A stretch of DNA of 64,000 bases from Nocardioides sp. (GTDB lineage: Bacteria; Actinomycetota; Actinomycetes; Propionibacteriales; Nocardioidaceae). The notes beneath the pieces were generated by a model, which was not told the DNA's origin, did not search any database, and saw only the letters and a program-made list of their open reading frames with translations. Below are positions 1 to 8,631 of this stretch, in pieces (position 1 is the stretch's first letter; each line of letters starts with the position of its first letter). The DNA is taken from NCBI RefSeq assembly GCF_014360585.1, contig NZ_JACIXG010000014.1, forward strand, positions 1 to 64,000, in the 5' to 3' direction. A program made the position numbers and the translations under genes.

Positions 1-1
1 T

Positions 2-1357
2 AAGGACCTGAAGTTCGTCCGCTCCTCCAGCCACGGCGAGGGCCTCAAGTCGCTTCGCGTGACCTGCGGAGGATGCAAGCGTTCCCGCCCACTTTCCGAC
101 CTGGTCGGCTCTGAATCCCTCAAACGCGACGGCATCCGCTGCCAGAGCCGACAGCCCTGGGAGGACGTGAAGGTCAGCGATCCGTGCGAACACAACCTCG
201 TCGCCGTCCAACGCGGCGCCACGGGCAACTACATCGCCGAGCACGTCTCCGCCCTCGACATTCCCGAGGAACAACCCCACTCGGTCACCAAGGCTGACAA
301 GATCCGCGGGCACATGTTCTTCGAGAAGGTCGTCGCCGACAACGGCGGGCCCCAAGCCGAATTGGTTGCCGGGTGGATTGCCTCCGAACTCGACGTTGCC
401 GCCGACGAAGTACTCGCCGTCGCCGCCAGCGATGACGACGGCAACGACCCCGTCCTGCTCGACCTCAAGGACGGGGAGTGGGCCGCGTTTCTCAAAAAGC
501 TCGAGAAGCCTGGCAGAGATGCGAGCGAAGGCGACTTCGTAGTCGACGGCTGGCGGATCGACCTTGGCGCAGCGACCCCACAAACGATCATCGACACGAT
601 CGCCGGCGTCGGACAGGTCCGACGCGTCCGCGAAGTCCGCGCGCTCAAGGGATTTCGGCGGCACAACCCAGATGCCGCCTTGATCCCCGCCGACCTCGGA
701 CCCGATGCCAGACGCCGTCCGGTCTACCCGGCAATCGAGATGTTCGGCGAGGGCATCTTCCTCCGCTTCAGCGAGAAGCGACTCACTGATTGGGAGAATG
801 TACCTGCCGTCCAGGCACGTGCCCGACTCCTCGTAGAGCGACGCAATGCCATGCCCTGGGCGCAGCGGCTCGACGTGCCCGAACCCCGCTTCATCGCCCT
901 GCACACCATCGCCCATCTCCTAATTCGACGGTTGGCCTTCGCGAGTGGTTACTCATCAGCAGCTCTTCAGGAGCGGATCTACGCCAACTCGGATCGCCCC
1001 GATCGGACAGCCGCGGTCCTCATCTACACCGCCGCTGGCGACGCCCAGGGGACCCTGGGCGGCTTGGTCCGACTCGGCGAGCCTGACAAGCTCGTGCCGC
1101 TACTCGTTGCAGCGCTCGACGACGCCGACTACTGCTCCAACGACCCTGTCTGTATCGAGAGCGACAGACACGGCACTGGAAGCCTCAACCTCTCCGCTTG
1201 CCACGGATGCTCACTCGTCAGCGAGACATCGTGCGAGACATCCAACCGGCTCCTGGACCGTCAGTTGGTTCTCGGCGGGCGCGACGTGCACGGGCTACTT
1301 GAGGATGTCCTCGAGGAGGCACGGTCAGGAATCCGTATCCAGCCTCACGGGCCGTGA
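2..1357 (+). CDS. drmB: DISARM-type DrmB (DUF1998) protein, 5' truncated by window edge
   Basis: This is the 3' part of a drmB-like gene; the frame is open to the left edge, so the true start lies outside. DrmB works with the helicase DrmA in DISARM, a restriction-related anti-phage system. The visible N-terminus has cysteine pairs (TCGGCKR, then RCQSR). The C-terminus has the DUF1998 pattern HTIAHLLIRRLAF, followed about 80 residues later by a probable zinc-binding cysteine cluster (YCSNDPVC, ACHGCSL, SCE). It ends 87 bases before a cytosine methyltransferase on the same strand, the pairing expected of a class 2 DISARM locus (drmMII, drmA, drmB, drmC). DrmA and DrmC are not in view. A stand-alone DUF1998 protein is the alternative. 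Confidence 0.75.
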   Translation, partial: KDLKFVRSSSHGEGLKSLRVTCGGCKRSRPLSDLVGSESLKRDGIRCQSRQPWEDVKVSDPCEHNLVAVQRGATGNYIAEHVSALDIPEEQPHSVTKADKIRGHMFFEKVVADNGGPQAELVAGWIASELDVAADEVLAVAASDDDGNDPVLLDLKDGEWAAFLKKLEKPGRDASEGDFVVDGWRIDLGAATPQTIIDTIAGVGQVRRVREVRALKGFRRHNPDAALIPADLGPDARRRPVYPAIEMFGEGIFLRFSEKRLTDWENVPAVQARARLLVERRNAMPWAQRLDVPEPRFIALHTIAHLLIRRLAFASGYSSAALQERIYANSDRPDRTAAVLIYTAAGDAQGTLGGLVRLGEPDKLVPLLVAALDDADYCSNDPVCIESDRHGTGSLNLSACHGCSLVSETSCETSNRLLDRQLVLGGRDVHGLLEDVLEEARSGIRIQPHGP

Positions 1358-1444
1358 CCTAGCTCATGGGCGCAGCCCACCTTCATCGGTCTGTTACCTG
1401 TCGGCCTGGCGTCAGCCCGCGCCCGGCGCAGATAGGATTGCACA

Positions 1445-3013
1445 GTGGCTGACGCAGGACCCTCCTCATCCCCCTCCATCGAACCGATCACGGTTCTTGA
1501 CCTGTTCGCAGGGTGCGGCGGGCTTACAGAAGGATTCCACCAGTTCCGCCCAGACTCCGCGGAGCGGCCGGTCTTTCGCAGCCTCGGAGCCGTTGAGTGG
1601 GACCGAGACGCCGCAGCGTCTTATGCAATGAACTTCGGAAAGTCTTCGGCTAGAAGCCTCGACTTCGAGGCCCCACAGATCTTCTGTCGTGACATCGTCG
1701 GGTGGGAGCCGCCTTGGACGAAAGGCGAGGTCGACGTCGTTGTCGGGGGGCCGCCTTGTCAGGGATTCTCCGGCCTTAACCGGAACGGCGTAGGCGCCGA
1801 GCGCAATCAGCTATGGCAAGAGTTTATCCGGGTGGTCATCGAGGTACAGCCGAAGGTATTTGTGATCGAGAACGTCGATCGATTCGTTCGATCTCCCGAG
1901 TTTGCCGACCTCCAAAACCGGATCGGCAATGGAGATCTCCGGAATTACGAACTGCGGGAAGCACCCGGAACCAAAGCTGACGACTCTGACCGCCAGCGCG
2001 CTCGACGTTACCTCCTTAACGCCGCCGACTACGGTGCTATGCAGGCCCGCCATCGCGCGATCGTCATAGGTGTCCGAAACGACGTAGATGGGCTGCGTCC
2101 AGTCCGCATGCAGTATCCCGAGCCCACTCACTCGAAAGAGCGCTGGAAGAAACGGAACGAACTCCAAGGCCTGCCAGTTCCTGTTCTCCCGCCAGCCTGG
2201 CTCACTGTGGACTCGCTCTTCAGGCGGACCGCTGACATGCGGCTTACTGGAACCGGTCTTCCATCTCGAGACCGAGTGCGGATCGAGGAGATCAAGGGCG
2301 GCCAGAACTTCAGAAATGAGTTTGAGGGACCATTCCGAACTCGCGAACTTCATTTCGCTAGGAACCCGGAGCCGATCTCGCTTGCTCGATATGATGCAAT
2401 ACCACCCAAAGGGAATCGAAAGGATCTCCGAGGTCGATTTATATGTCGGCTTGACGATGGCCAGGATTTCATCCTTCAAAAAGTGGGGGAGTTTCGGGAC
2501 ACGACTGGGCGGATCGCCCCCCACGGAGATTATCTGGGCGTCATCAGGGGCGAATTGGCGGCAAACGGACCTAGGTACCAGGTTCGCGGGATGGATGGCG
2601 GCAGAACCGTAAGTCGGGAGCCTTCTGGCCGCAGCAAGTCGCAGGCATTTCGGGTCACAGTTTTTGAACGTGGGACGGGAAGGTCAGCGATTCTCGAGTA
2701 CCTATCGACGGACTCGTGGGATGCGCATGACGGAGGAGCCGGAGATGTCATGGGCCGCATGCACAATGACGCCCCGTCCGTCACAATTCGCACCGAGTTC
2801 TTCAAGCCAGAGAAGGGCCGCTACCTCCACCCAACAGCTCAGCGACCAATCACGCACTATGAGGCAGCAATGCTCCAGGGATTTCCTGATGACTTTCTTT
2901 GGTGCGGCTCAAAGACCGCAATCGCCAAACAGATCGGAAACGCCGTGCCTATCCCATTAGGCACCGCAATCGCGCGTTCAATCTATGAGTATCTCCGCCC
3001 GGCGATGCCGTGA
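1445..3013 (+). CDS. DNA (cytosine-5) methyltransferase of the defence island
   Basis: This enzyme transfers a methyl group from S-adenosylmethionine to carbon 5 of cytosine in a target site, marking self DNA. All core motifs are present in order: motif I LDLFAGCGGL (residues 19-27), motif IV GGPPCQGFSG with the catalytic cysteine near residue 105, motif VI ENV (142-144), motif VIII QARHR (200-204) and motif X QIGNAVP near the C-terminus. At 522 residues it is longer than minimal enzymes, because of a long target-recognition region between motifs VIII and X. The start is GTG, with no strong ribosome binding site. Its DNA is visibly less GC-rich than the core genes, fitting transfer. It lies between drmB and vsr, so it is either the DISARM methylase (DrmMII) or part of a separate restriction system. 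Confidence 0.93.
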   Translation: MADAGPSSSPSIEPITVLDLFAGCGGLTEGFHQFRPDSAERPVFRSLGAVEWDRDAAASYAMNFGKSSARSLDFEAPQIFCRDIVGWEPPWTKGEVDVVVGGPPCQGFSGLNRNGVGAERNQLWQEFIRVVIEVQPKVFVIENVDRFVRSPEFADLQNRIGNGDLRNYELREAPGTKADDSDRQRARRYLLNAADYGAMQARHRAIVIGVRNDVDGLRPVRMQYPEPTHSKERWKKRNELQGLPVPVLPPAWLTVDSLFRRTADMRLTGTGLPSRDRVRIEEIKGGQNFRNEFEGPFRTRELHFARNPEPISLARYDAIPPKGNRKDLRGRFICRLDDGQDFILQKVGEFRDTTGRIAPHGDYLGVIRGELAANGPRYQVRGMDGGRTVSREPSGRSKSQAFRVTVFERGTGRSAILEYLSTDSWDAHDGGAGDVMGRMHNDAPSVTIRTEFFKPEKGRYLHPTAQRPITHYEAAMLQGFPDDFLWCGSKTAIAKQIGNAVPIPLGTAIARSIYEYLRPAMP

Positions 3014-3055
3014 GCGTTATATCTCGCGGGCAAACCCGTAACTGATCGTGATTTT

Positions 3056-3496
3056 ATGGGCAAACGGATGAACACGGGCTCCTGGGCGGCAACCCCCCAG
3101 ACGCGACGGAGCATGCAGTCGAACCGTGGGCGCGACACAAAGCCGGAGTTGGCGATCCGCAGGCTCGTGCACGCTGCCGGGCTTCGTTACCAGGTGGACG
3201 CGAGACCGATCGAGTCCCTTAGCCGCCGGGCGGACCTTGTGTTCCGCAAGGCCAGGGTAGCGATCTTCATTGATGGGTGTTTCTGGCACGGATGTCCCGA
3301 GCACCACACAGTTGCACGGACGAACGCGAGTTTCTGGGCGGAAAAGGTACGGCGCACACGGGAGCGCGATATCGAGACCACCGCGGCACTGGAGGCCGCT
3401 GGTTGGATCGCTGTCCGCATTTGGGAGCATGAGGATCCGGTTGAAGCCGCCAATTGGGTTGTCAGCATCGTCCGGACGCGACGCGAGAACCCGTAG
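3056..3496 (+). CDS. vsr: Very short patch repair (Vsr) endonuclease
   Basis: Vsr enzymes nick DNA at T:G mismatches made when 5-methylcytosine deaminates, and are usually encoded beside a cytosine-5 methyltransferase, as here (42 bases downstream). The 146-residue protein has the family hallmarks: NRGRDTKPELAIRR (residues 23-36), the metal-binding aspartate in RRADLVF (Asp60), and DGCFWHGCPEHH (73-84), whose Cys and His residues form the zinc and active-site cluster. Two ATGs, at 3056 and 3068, are both possible starts; neither has a clear ribosome binding site. In the context of a GHKL ATPase it may act as the nuclease of a restriction system rather than only in repair; this is inference. 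Confidence 0.92.
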   Translation: MGKRMNTGSWAATPQTRRSMQSNRGRDTKPELAIRRLVHAAGLRYQVDARPIESLSRRADLVFRKARVAIFIDGCFWHGCPEHHTVARTNASFWAEKVRRTRERDIETTAALEAAGWIAVRIWEHEDPVEAANWVVSIVRTRRENP

Positions 3497-3599
3497 AAAG
3501 GCGCCGCGTCGACGAGACGGTTGAGCCAGCGTGGAAGATCCCAGTGAGCCAGATGGAGGAGGGGAGGGCCGCGAGGCGCCGTCTCCGAGCTAGAGAGAA

Positions 3600-3842
3600 T
3601 TACGGCAGCGACCACGACGCGCCGCGCCGGCCAGCCGCAGACGCTAGGCGCCCGGAGTCCCGAAGCTTCTGGGCTTCCCACCTCACGTCGTACTGCCATG
3701 TGAAGAACATGTCTCCGGACGATCTGAGGTCCGGCTCGTGACGCTGCCATATCTCGCGGCATACTTCGACCACAGACGCTGATCCACCGCGGGCTCGCAG
3801 GGCATCGATAATCCAATCGGCCAGGTCTTGCTTCGTCGCCAT
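3600..3842 (-). CDS. Small winged-helix-like protein of unknown function
   Basis: I do not recognise a named family. From the ATG at 3842 it encodes 80 residues: MATKQDLADWIIDALRARG, then a helix-rich stretch (VEVCREIWQRHEPDL), a MFFTWQYDVRWEAQKL segment and a C-terminal GASWSLP. This looks like a small winged-helix domain of the sort found next to restriction genes, so it could be a controller or a DNA-binding subunit. It is transcribed toward vsr and away from the GHKL ATPase gene, with about 290 bases between the two divergent starts. The frame is open upstream to 4004, which would add 54 residues with no recognisable content; the shorter form is preferred because its sequence becomes protein-like only from the MATK start. 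Confidence 0.6.
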   Translation of the reverse strand: MATKQDLADWIIDALRARGGSASVVEVCREIWQRHEPDLRSSGDMFFTWQYDVRWEAQKLRDSGRLASAAGRRGASWSLP

Positions 3843-4131
3843 ACGCCTAGCTAACCAGCTTCTACTGATCTCGAGCAGGAAATTTCGCGCGTCAGGCGTT
3901 GCCACGGTGCGACGTGCACGCCCGCCGACGAGTCCTGGTCCGCTACGCGCGAATCCGTCGATCGTCTGCTTAGTCGCCTCGATGTCGCGCTGAGCGACGG
4001 CCACGCTCCTGAAACCACGACGCAGGACCCGGATGGAGTTGGGACCCCAACCTCATCACTGTTGGGCGATTTTCTTGACCGAGAACTAGGGTTTTGGCTC
4101 CCGCGACGCGCGCCACGAGTATCCTCCAAAA

Positions 4132-5787
4132 GTGGAATTGAATCACGAAGATCCCGAGCTCAAGCTCTCCTTCGATCCGCGAACGATCGAGCATCTCGGT
4201 TTCAAAATGTACTCCCGGCTGCCCAACGCGGTCGCCGAGCTCGTCGCGAACTCGTACGACGCGGACGCCGTCCACGTCGACGTGGTGGTGGATACCTCTG
4301 GGAAGCAGTCGGTCCGCGTCACGGATGACGGGCACGGAATGAGCCCCCAAGACCTTGCCGATAAGTACCTTCGGATCGGGCGTAATCGTCGCACTGAGGA
4401 CAACGGGTACTCCGAGAGCGGCAAGAGGCGTGTTGCGGGACGCAAGGGACTCGGCAAACTCGCACTCTTCGGCATCGGCAGCAAAATCACCATCCGGACG
4501 AAACGCGCGGGCACACCGGCGTGGAAGGTCGTCACATTGAAGTGGGAAGATCTCCGCAGAGCCGCTGGAGGCGACTACATGCCCGGCCAGACCTCGGAGC
4601 CTGCAGCGGATCCCGCGGAGCACGGTACCGTCATCACCGTCGAGGAGCTGAAGCGCAAAACCCAGGTTGACGTGTCCGAACTCGCCAGCAGCCTCGCGCA
4701 ACTCTTCAACTACGTCGACGGTGGATTCAACGTCACCGCCTCAAACCGAGGCGGAAGGCCGATCGCCATCACCAGGGATCTGCGCTACGGCGCCATCGAG
4801 GAGGAGACCCGATGGGAGGTCCCTATCGATGTGCCCGAGGCTGGCGTTGCCCCGGCAGTGGTCGGTGTCGTGATCGCGGCAAAGAAGCCGCTCCGGCAGG
4901 AGCTTCGCGGCCTCACCATCTACGTCAAGGGCCGTCTCGCCAATGACCCGGAGTTCTTCGGCGTCCCCGAGTCCAGCTACGCCTACTCCTATATCACCGG
5001 CTACATCGAGGCCGACTACCTCGACGACCAGGACGAGGACGTCGTAGCGACCGACCGCCGGTCGATCAACTGGGACAGCCCCAAGGCTGCCGCTCTCCGC
5101 GAATACCTCGCAGCTGTGCTGCGTGAGGTGGCGCGCCTGAGACGCGGAACTCGACGGACTGCGAAGGAGAAGGAGCTGCGCGAGGACCTCGGCATCGATG
5201 TTGAGCAGTGGACCGAGACTATCGAGGACCAGGCGGCCGCCGACTCTGTCAGGCAAGTGCTCGAGGTGGCGATCTCCCCCGATACGGAACTCTCAAATAA
5301 GGACAGAGAGTCGCTCGTCCTCAACCTAATGGCGATCGCCCCCGAGTACGCGGACTTCCACTGGCGATCCCTCCACCCCGATGTTCAGACGGCTGCCACG
5401 ACGTCCTACAAGAAGGGTGAGTACTTCTACGCCTTACTCGAGGCAATCAAGGTGTACGTGAAGGACGTTCAAGCCGTCTCCGGCGTGAACGCTGACGAGT
5501 TCAACACGATTCAAGCAGCGTTCGCAGTCAAACAGCCGAAAATCGATGTCGCCGCACCCTATCTTCCCGGAAAGGTTACAGAGCAGACCGCTAAGAATAT
5601 TCGGGAGGCTCAGAAGGCAATATCCGAAGCCCTATGGCAGGGCTTCCGCAGTCCGATAGCACACGAGGTATTGGACCAGCTCAAGGATCACGAGGTCTTC
5701 TCGTACCAAGACTGTTTGGACGCCCTGAGCATCCTCTCCCACCTGCGTCGCCGCATAGAAAAGGCTGCACCACCCCCACAACCGTGA
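4132..5787 (+). CDS. GHKL-fold (Hsp90/MutL/MORC-like) ATPase
   Basis: The N-terminal third is a Bergerat-fold ATP-binding domain: N-box AELVANSYDADA (Glu36, Asn40), G1 box DDGHGM (65-70) and G2 box GRKGLGKLALF (103-113). The rest of the 551 residues resembles MutL/MORC-like ATPases linked to restriction-modification loci, including an ATDRRSINW segment and a helical C-terminal half with no nuclease motif that I can see. Such ATPases are thought to act as DNA clamps or switches driven by ATP-dependent dimerisation. The start is GTG at 4132. It completes the cluster drmB - methylase - vsr - small winged helix - ATPase. Its exact biochemical role here is inferred only from this company. Confidence 0.82.
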   Translation: MELNHEDPELKLSFDPRTIEHLGFKMYSRLPNAVAELVANSYDADAVHVDVVVDTSGKQSVRVTDDGHGMSPQDLADKYLRIGRNRRTEDNGYSESGKRRVAGRKGLGKLALFGIGSKITIRTKRAGTPAWKVVTLKWEDLRRAAGGDYMPGQTSEPAADPAEHGTVITVEELKRKTQVDVSELASSLAQLFNYVDGGFNVTASNRGGRPIAITRDLRYGAIEEETRWEVPIDVPEAGVAPAVVGVVIAAKKPLRQELRGLTIYVKGRLANDPEFFGVPESSYAYSYITGYIEADYLDDQDEDVVATDRRSINWDSPKAAALREYLAAVLREVARLRRGTRRTAKEKELREDLGIDVEQWTETIEDQAAADSVRQVLEVAISPDTELSNKDRESLVLNLMAIAPEYADFHWRSLHPDVQTAATTSYKKGEYFYALLEAIKVYVKDVQAVSGVNADEFNTIQAAFAVKQPKIDVAAPYLPGKVTEQTAKNIREAQKAISEALWQGFRSPIAHEVLDQLKDHEVFSYQDCLDALSILSHLRRRIEKAAPPPQP

Positions 5788-6061
5788 CCCCCCCCCAAAA
5801 AAAATTCGCGGCACTGGCAGGACCGCTGGACCTGCAAAGCAAAGGCTCAGGAGCGCAGGATTTCTTCCGGGGTCACCCCATCGCACTCCGCATCGTTCGC
5901 GACGGTTGACTCCAACAACGCCCCGGATCACCCGAGTGACCCCAGCCGCATTCTCGGATGCCCACCCCGCAGGTCACACGACTCGACGTTAGTGTCTCGC
6001 GGATCTGCTTGCGGCCGCCGACCCATCACCATTGGGGTGGCCAAGCGACCAGTTCTTAAGA
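5788..6061. other. Intergenic end of the defence island, with a poly-C/poly-A run
   Basis: These 274 bases between the ATPase stop and the convergent tetR stop hold no gene I can support. They open with about nine C residues followed directly by eight A residues, three bases after the ATPase stop codon. No tRNA end or integrase is visible that would mark a classical attachment site. Confidence 0.5.
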
Positions 6062-6766
6062 TCAGACCTCCAAAGAACCGATCAGGTCTGCCACCCGTGC
6101 AGCCGCCCCGTCGATACGTGTCTGGTCGACCAAACAGACCCGGAGACATGACGCGGCAACGATCGCCTCGATAGCCGGCGTGATCCGGTGCCCGTGAGAG
6201 CGCATGCCAATGACGACCTCGACCAACTGGAGCAGCAGCGTGCCAAGGAGATCGCGGTCCGGAGTCATCGCTGCTGCATGGCCGACTGCGATCTCCGTTC
6301 CCAGCCGCGCGTACGCATCTTGAAGCTCGTTACGTGCAGCGCCGAACGGTTCGAAGACATCCTTGCGCTGCACTTCCGGAAGGCTGCTCAGCACGCCTGC
6401 GTTGCGCGGCGCCGCGGCGAGCGTACGCACGTCCAGCACGACCAACACGTGCAGCAGCACCTCCGGCCCTGCCCCGGCCTCAGCAGCCAGGGTCTCGATT
6501 TTCTCGATCCTGTCGAGCGTTGGCCGGATCGATCGCTGGAGCAGCTCGCCCAAGGTCTCTTCCTTGTTGGCGAAGTGGAAGTAGAGCGACGCTTGCCGGA
6601 TCCCCACCGCCTCCGCGATGTCTCTGGTCGAGGTTGCGGCGAATCCCCTGTCGACGAACAGGCCCGCTGCGATGTCGAGGATCTCCTCACGTGGCTCCAT
6701 CCGCGGCGGTCGCCCGCCCGCAACCTTAGGCAACACACGAGGGCGTCCTACTCGCCGAGCGACCAT
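6062..6766 (-). CDS. TetR-family transcriptional regulator
   Basis: The N-terminal DNA-binding domain is clear: REEILDIAAGLFVDRGF, then the helix-turn-helix TSTRDIAEAVGIRQASLYFH and FANKEETLGELL, as in TetR repressors. The C-terminal ligand-binding half (about 140 residues) is divergent, so the inducer cannot be predicted. Possible starts are GTG 6805, ATG 6766 and ATG 6700; 6766 keeps the basic VARRVGRPRV extension common in this family. The gene is divergent from the DUF5919-like regulator gene across an intergenic region with phased heptamer repeats. It ends at the defence-island border. Confidence 0.88.
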   Translation of the reverse strand: MVARRVGRPRVLPKVAGGRPPRMEPREEILDIAAGLFVDRGFAATSTRDIAEAVGIRQASLYFHFANKEETLGELLQRSIRPTLDRIEKIETLAAEAGAGPEVLLHVLVVLDVRTLAAAPRNAGVLSSLPEVQRKDVFEPFGAARNELQDAYARLGTEIAVGHAAAMTPDRDLLGTLLLQLVEVVIGMRSHGHRITPAIEAIVAASCLRVCLVDQTRIDGAAARVADLIGSLEV

Positions 6767-6852
6767 CTCTCCGCGCTGGATGCTTGCTCCCTCGGCGCCC
6801 CTCACTCCGGATCACCCAGCACGGCGTAGCTATTGATCATGTCTTCACGCTA

Positions 6853-6922
6853 AGTGTCAATTTGTCTCGTGCTAGTCTCACTTAGTCTCATATTGGTCCG
6901 GTTATGGTCTCATGGAGTCTCA
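6853..6922 (+). promoter_or_regulatory. Helically phased AGTCTCA heptamer array upstream of the DUF5919-like regulator
   Basis: Seven related heptamers start at 6853, 6863, 6874, 6884, 6895, 6906 and 6916, spaced 10 or 11 bases apart (mean about 10.5, one helical turn). Copies 3, 4 and 7 are AGTCTCA and copy 6 is GGTCTCA; copies 1 (AGTGTCA) and 2 (TGTCTCG) are one or two changes away, and copy 5 (GGTCCGG) is weak. The last copy contains the GGAG ribosome binding site of the gene starting at 6925. The face-of-helix spacing suggests a cooperative operator, perhaps bound by the adjacent regulator. Confidence 0.5.
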
Positions 6923-6924
6923 TC

Positions 6925-7803
6925 ATGCCCACGAAGACGGCTCGCCCCACGCAGGATGCTCAGCCAACGACGGTGCTCAAGGCGCTGCTGGAGCGGACTC
7001 ATAGCGCGCAGTACGCGGTCTTCGTGCGTGACTACAACCGCCACGCTCGGACCGCCTCTCCGGAGATGAAGGCTCCCAGCCGCGCGACGTTCTACCGCTG
7101 GCTCAACGGTGACCTCGGCACTCGTCCCCACCCCGGCCACCGCAGGGTGTTGGCCAGCATGTTCCCCGGCTGGGAGGTCGCTGAGCTCACCCAGACCTGG
7201 GAGCCGGGGATGCCCTTGGTGCGTGAGCGCAGCGACCGCCCGACGCCGGCGACCGTGGGAGATCTGGCTGGAGTTACCCATGTCTTCCAGAACCGGCCTG
7301 CATTTCTTCGTGAGTTCTCCACCAGCCGCCTCTTCGACGCAGCCACTGAGGTCGACGGGTTGGGGCTGTCCCACAACCTGCTGTGTCAGCAGTACTCCGA
7401 CGGCGACCTTGCCGACCTGCTCGGACGTGCCCGCGTACGTCTGTTGTTCCTGGATCCCGACGGTGAGGCGATCCGGGTCCGGAACACCGAGGAGGGCCAT
7501 GCCGAGGGACACCTTTCGGAGTGGACGCGGGTGAACCTCCAGGTCATCGCCAAACACCGAGCAAGCCTGTCGCCCGACGCCGCAGATCGCGTCCAAGTCC
7601 GGCTCTATGACGAGACCATCCGTTTCCAGGTGATGTTGATCGACGGCAACCTGGGGATCGTGCAGCCCTACCTGCCCCGTGGTCGCGGGCTCGACAGCCC
7701 GACCTTCGCGATGCAGCACCTGATCGGCGCACCGTCGCTCTACTCCACCTACCGCCAGATCTTCGACGACATCTGGGCTCGAGGAAGCGAGGTCGCCGCG
7801 TGA
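6925..7803 (+). CDS. Helix-turn-helix regulator with DUF5919-like C-terminal domain
   Basis: The first 80 or so residues look like a winged or XRE-type DNA-binding domain (VFVRDYNRHAR, then APSRATFYRWLNGDLGTRPH and VLASMFPGWEVAELT). The C-terminal 190 residues match my memory of DUF5919, with GLGLSHNLLCQQY, RARVRLLFLDPDGEAI and a conserved RLYDETIRFQ segment; the biochemical role of that domain is not known. ATG 6925 is chosen because GGAG sits seven bases upstream. The stop overlaps the start of the next gene (TGATG), so it is translationally coupled to an inositol-monophosphatase-family enzyme. The phased repeats in front of it suggest autoregulation. Confidence 0.7.
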   Translation: MPTKTARPTQDAQPTTVLKALLERTHSAQYAVFVRDYNRHARTASPEMKAPSRATFYRWLNGDLGTRPHPGHRRVLASMFPGWEVAELTQTWEPGMPLVRERSDRPTPATVGDLAGVTHVFQNRPAFLREFSTSRLFDAATEVDGLGLSHNLLCQQYSDGDLADLLGRARVRLLFLDPDGEAIRVRNTEEGHAEGHLSEWTRVNLQVIAKHRASLSPDAADRVQVRLYDETIRFQVMLIDGNLGIVQPYLPRGRGLDSPTFAMQHLIGAPSLYSTYRQIFDDIWARGSEVAA

Positions 7804-8591
7804 TGTCTGACCTGGACAAATACCTCACCGCAGCGCACGAGGCCGTCGACCTGGCCGACGGGATCCTCCGTGCTAACCGGGATCGCGCCGTCGCTTTCAA
7901 GGGCGACCGCGACCCTGTGACCGAAACCGACCTGGCCATCGAACGGACCATGCGCGACAGTCTCCACCGCGCTACCCCGCAGGCTGGGTTCCTAGGCGAG
8001 GAGACCGGTGGCAGCACCGACGGGCTCGCCTGGGTCCTTGACCCGATCGATGGCACCGCCAACTTCACTCACGGTGTCCCGCTGACCGCGGTCAGCCTCG
8101 CCCTCCTCGACCACGGCGAACCGGTCATCGGCCTCATCGCGGTCGAGGGCGAATGCGTTCGGTATGCCGCTGTGAGTGGACAAGGCGCAACTCGGGGCGG
8201 AGACCCCATCAGGGCGAGCGACTGCACCCAGCTTCGATCGGCCATGATCGCGATGGGCGACTACGCCACCGGCCCCGAAGCCACGGCGCGTAACGAGATC
8301 CGCCTTCGCATCACCGCCGTTCTCGCTGCGCGTGCCCAACGAGTTCGCATGCTCGGCAGTGCCGCTATCGATCTCGCGTGGGTCGCCGCCGGCAAGCTCG
8401 ACGCCTCGGTGATGCTCTCCAACAAGCCCTGGGACACCGCCGCCGGCGTACTCATCGCCCGCGAGGCCGGCGCACGAGTCACCGACCTCGACGGCGACGA
8501 CCACGAACTGACCTCGACCGCCACGATCGCGGCAGCGCCAGGGATCGGTGACCAGCTGCTCGAGGCGTTGAGCCAAGACGACCGCGCCTGA
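7803..8591 (+). CDS. Inositol monophosphatase family phosphatase
   Basis: This is a Mg2+-dependent, Li+-sensitive-type sugar or nucleotide phosphatase of the IMPase superfamily. It carries the three metal-binding signatures: GEET near residue 67, DPIDGTANF about 20 residues later, and the C-terminal WDTAAGVLIAREAG. The 262-residue length is normal for the family. The true substrate (inositol phosphate, fructose bisphosphate, histidinol phosphate or PAP) cannot be read from sequence. ATG 7803 overlaps the stop of the regulator gene, so the two are probably co-expressed, and a TrmO-like gene follows 40 bases later. Confidence 0.93.
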   Translation: MSDLDKYLTAAHEAVDLADGILRANRDRAVAFKGDRDPVTETDLAIERTMRDSLHRATPQAGFLGEETGGSTDGLAWVLDPIDGTANFTHGVPLTAVSLALLDHGEPVIGLIAVEGECVRYAAVSGQGATRGGDPIRASDCTQLRSAMIAMGDYATGPEATARNEIRLRITAVLAARAQRVRMLGSAAIDLAWVAAGKLDASVMLSNKPWDTAAGVLIAREAGARVTDLDGDDHELTSTATIAAAPGIGDQLLEALSQDDRA

Positions 8592-8631
8592 CTACGCAGC
8601 CTGACCCGAGCCCCGCCGCCACGGAGCATCC

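Noticed and set aside
6065..6081. A 17-base match between the tetR 3' end and 61903-61919 (GACCTCCAAAGAACCGA)
   Set aside because: A single 17-base match is possible by chance in 64 kb, and there is no extension or structure at either place.
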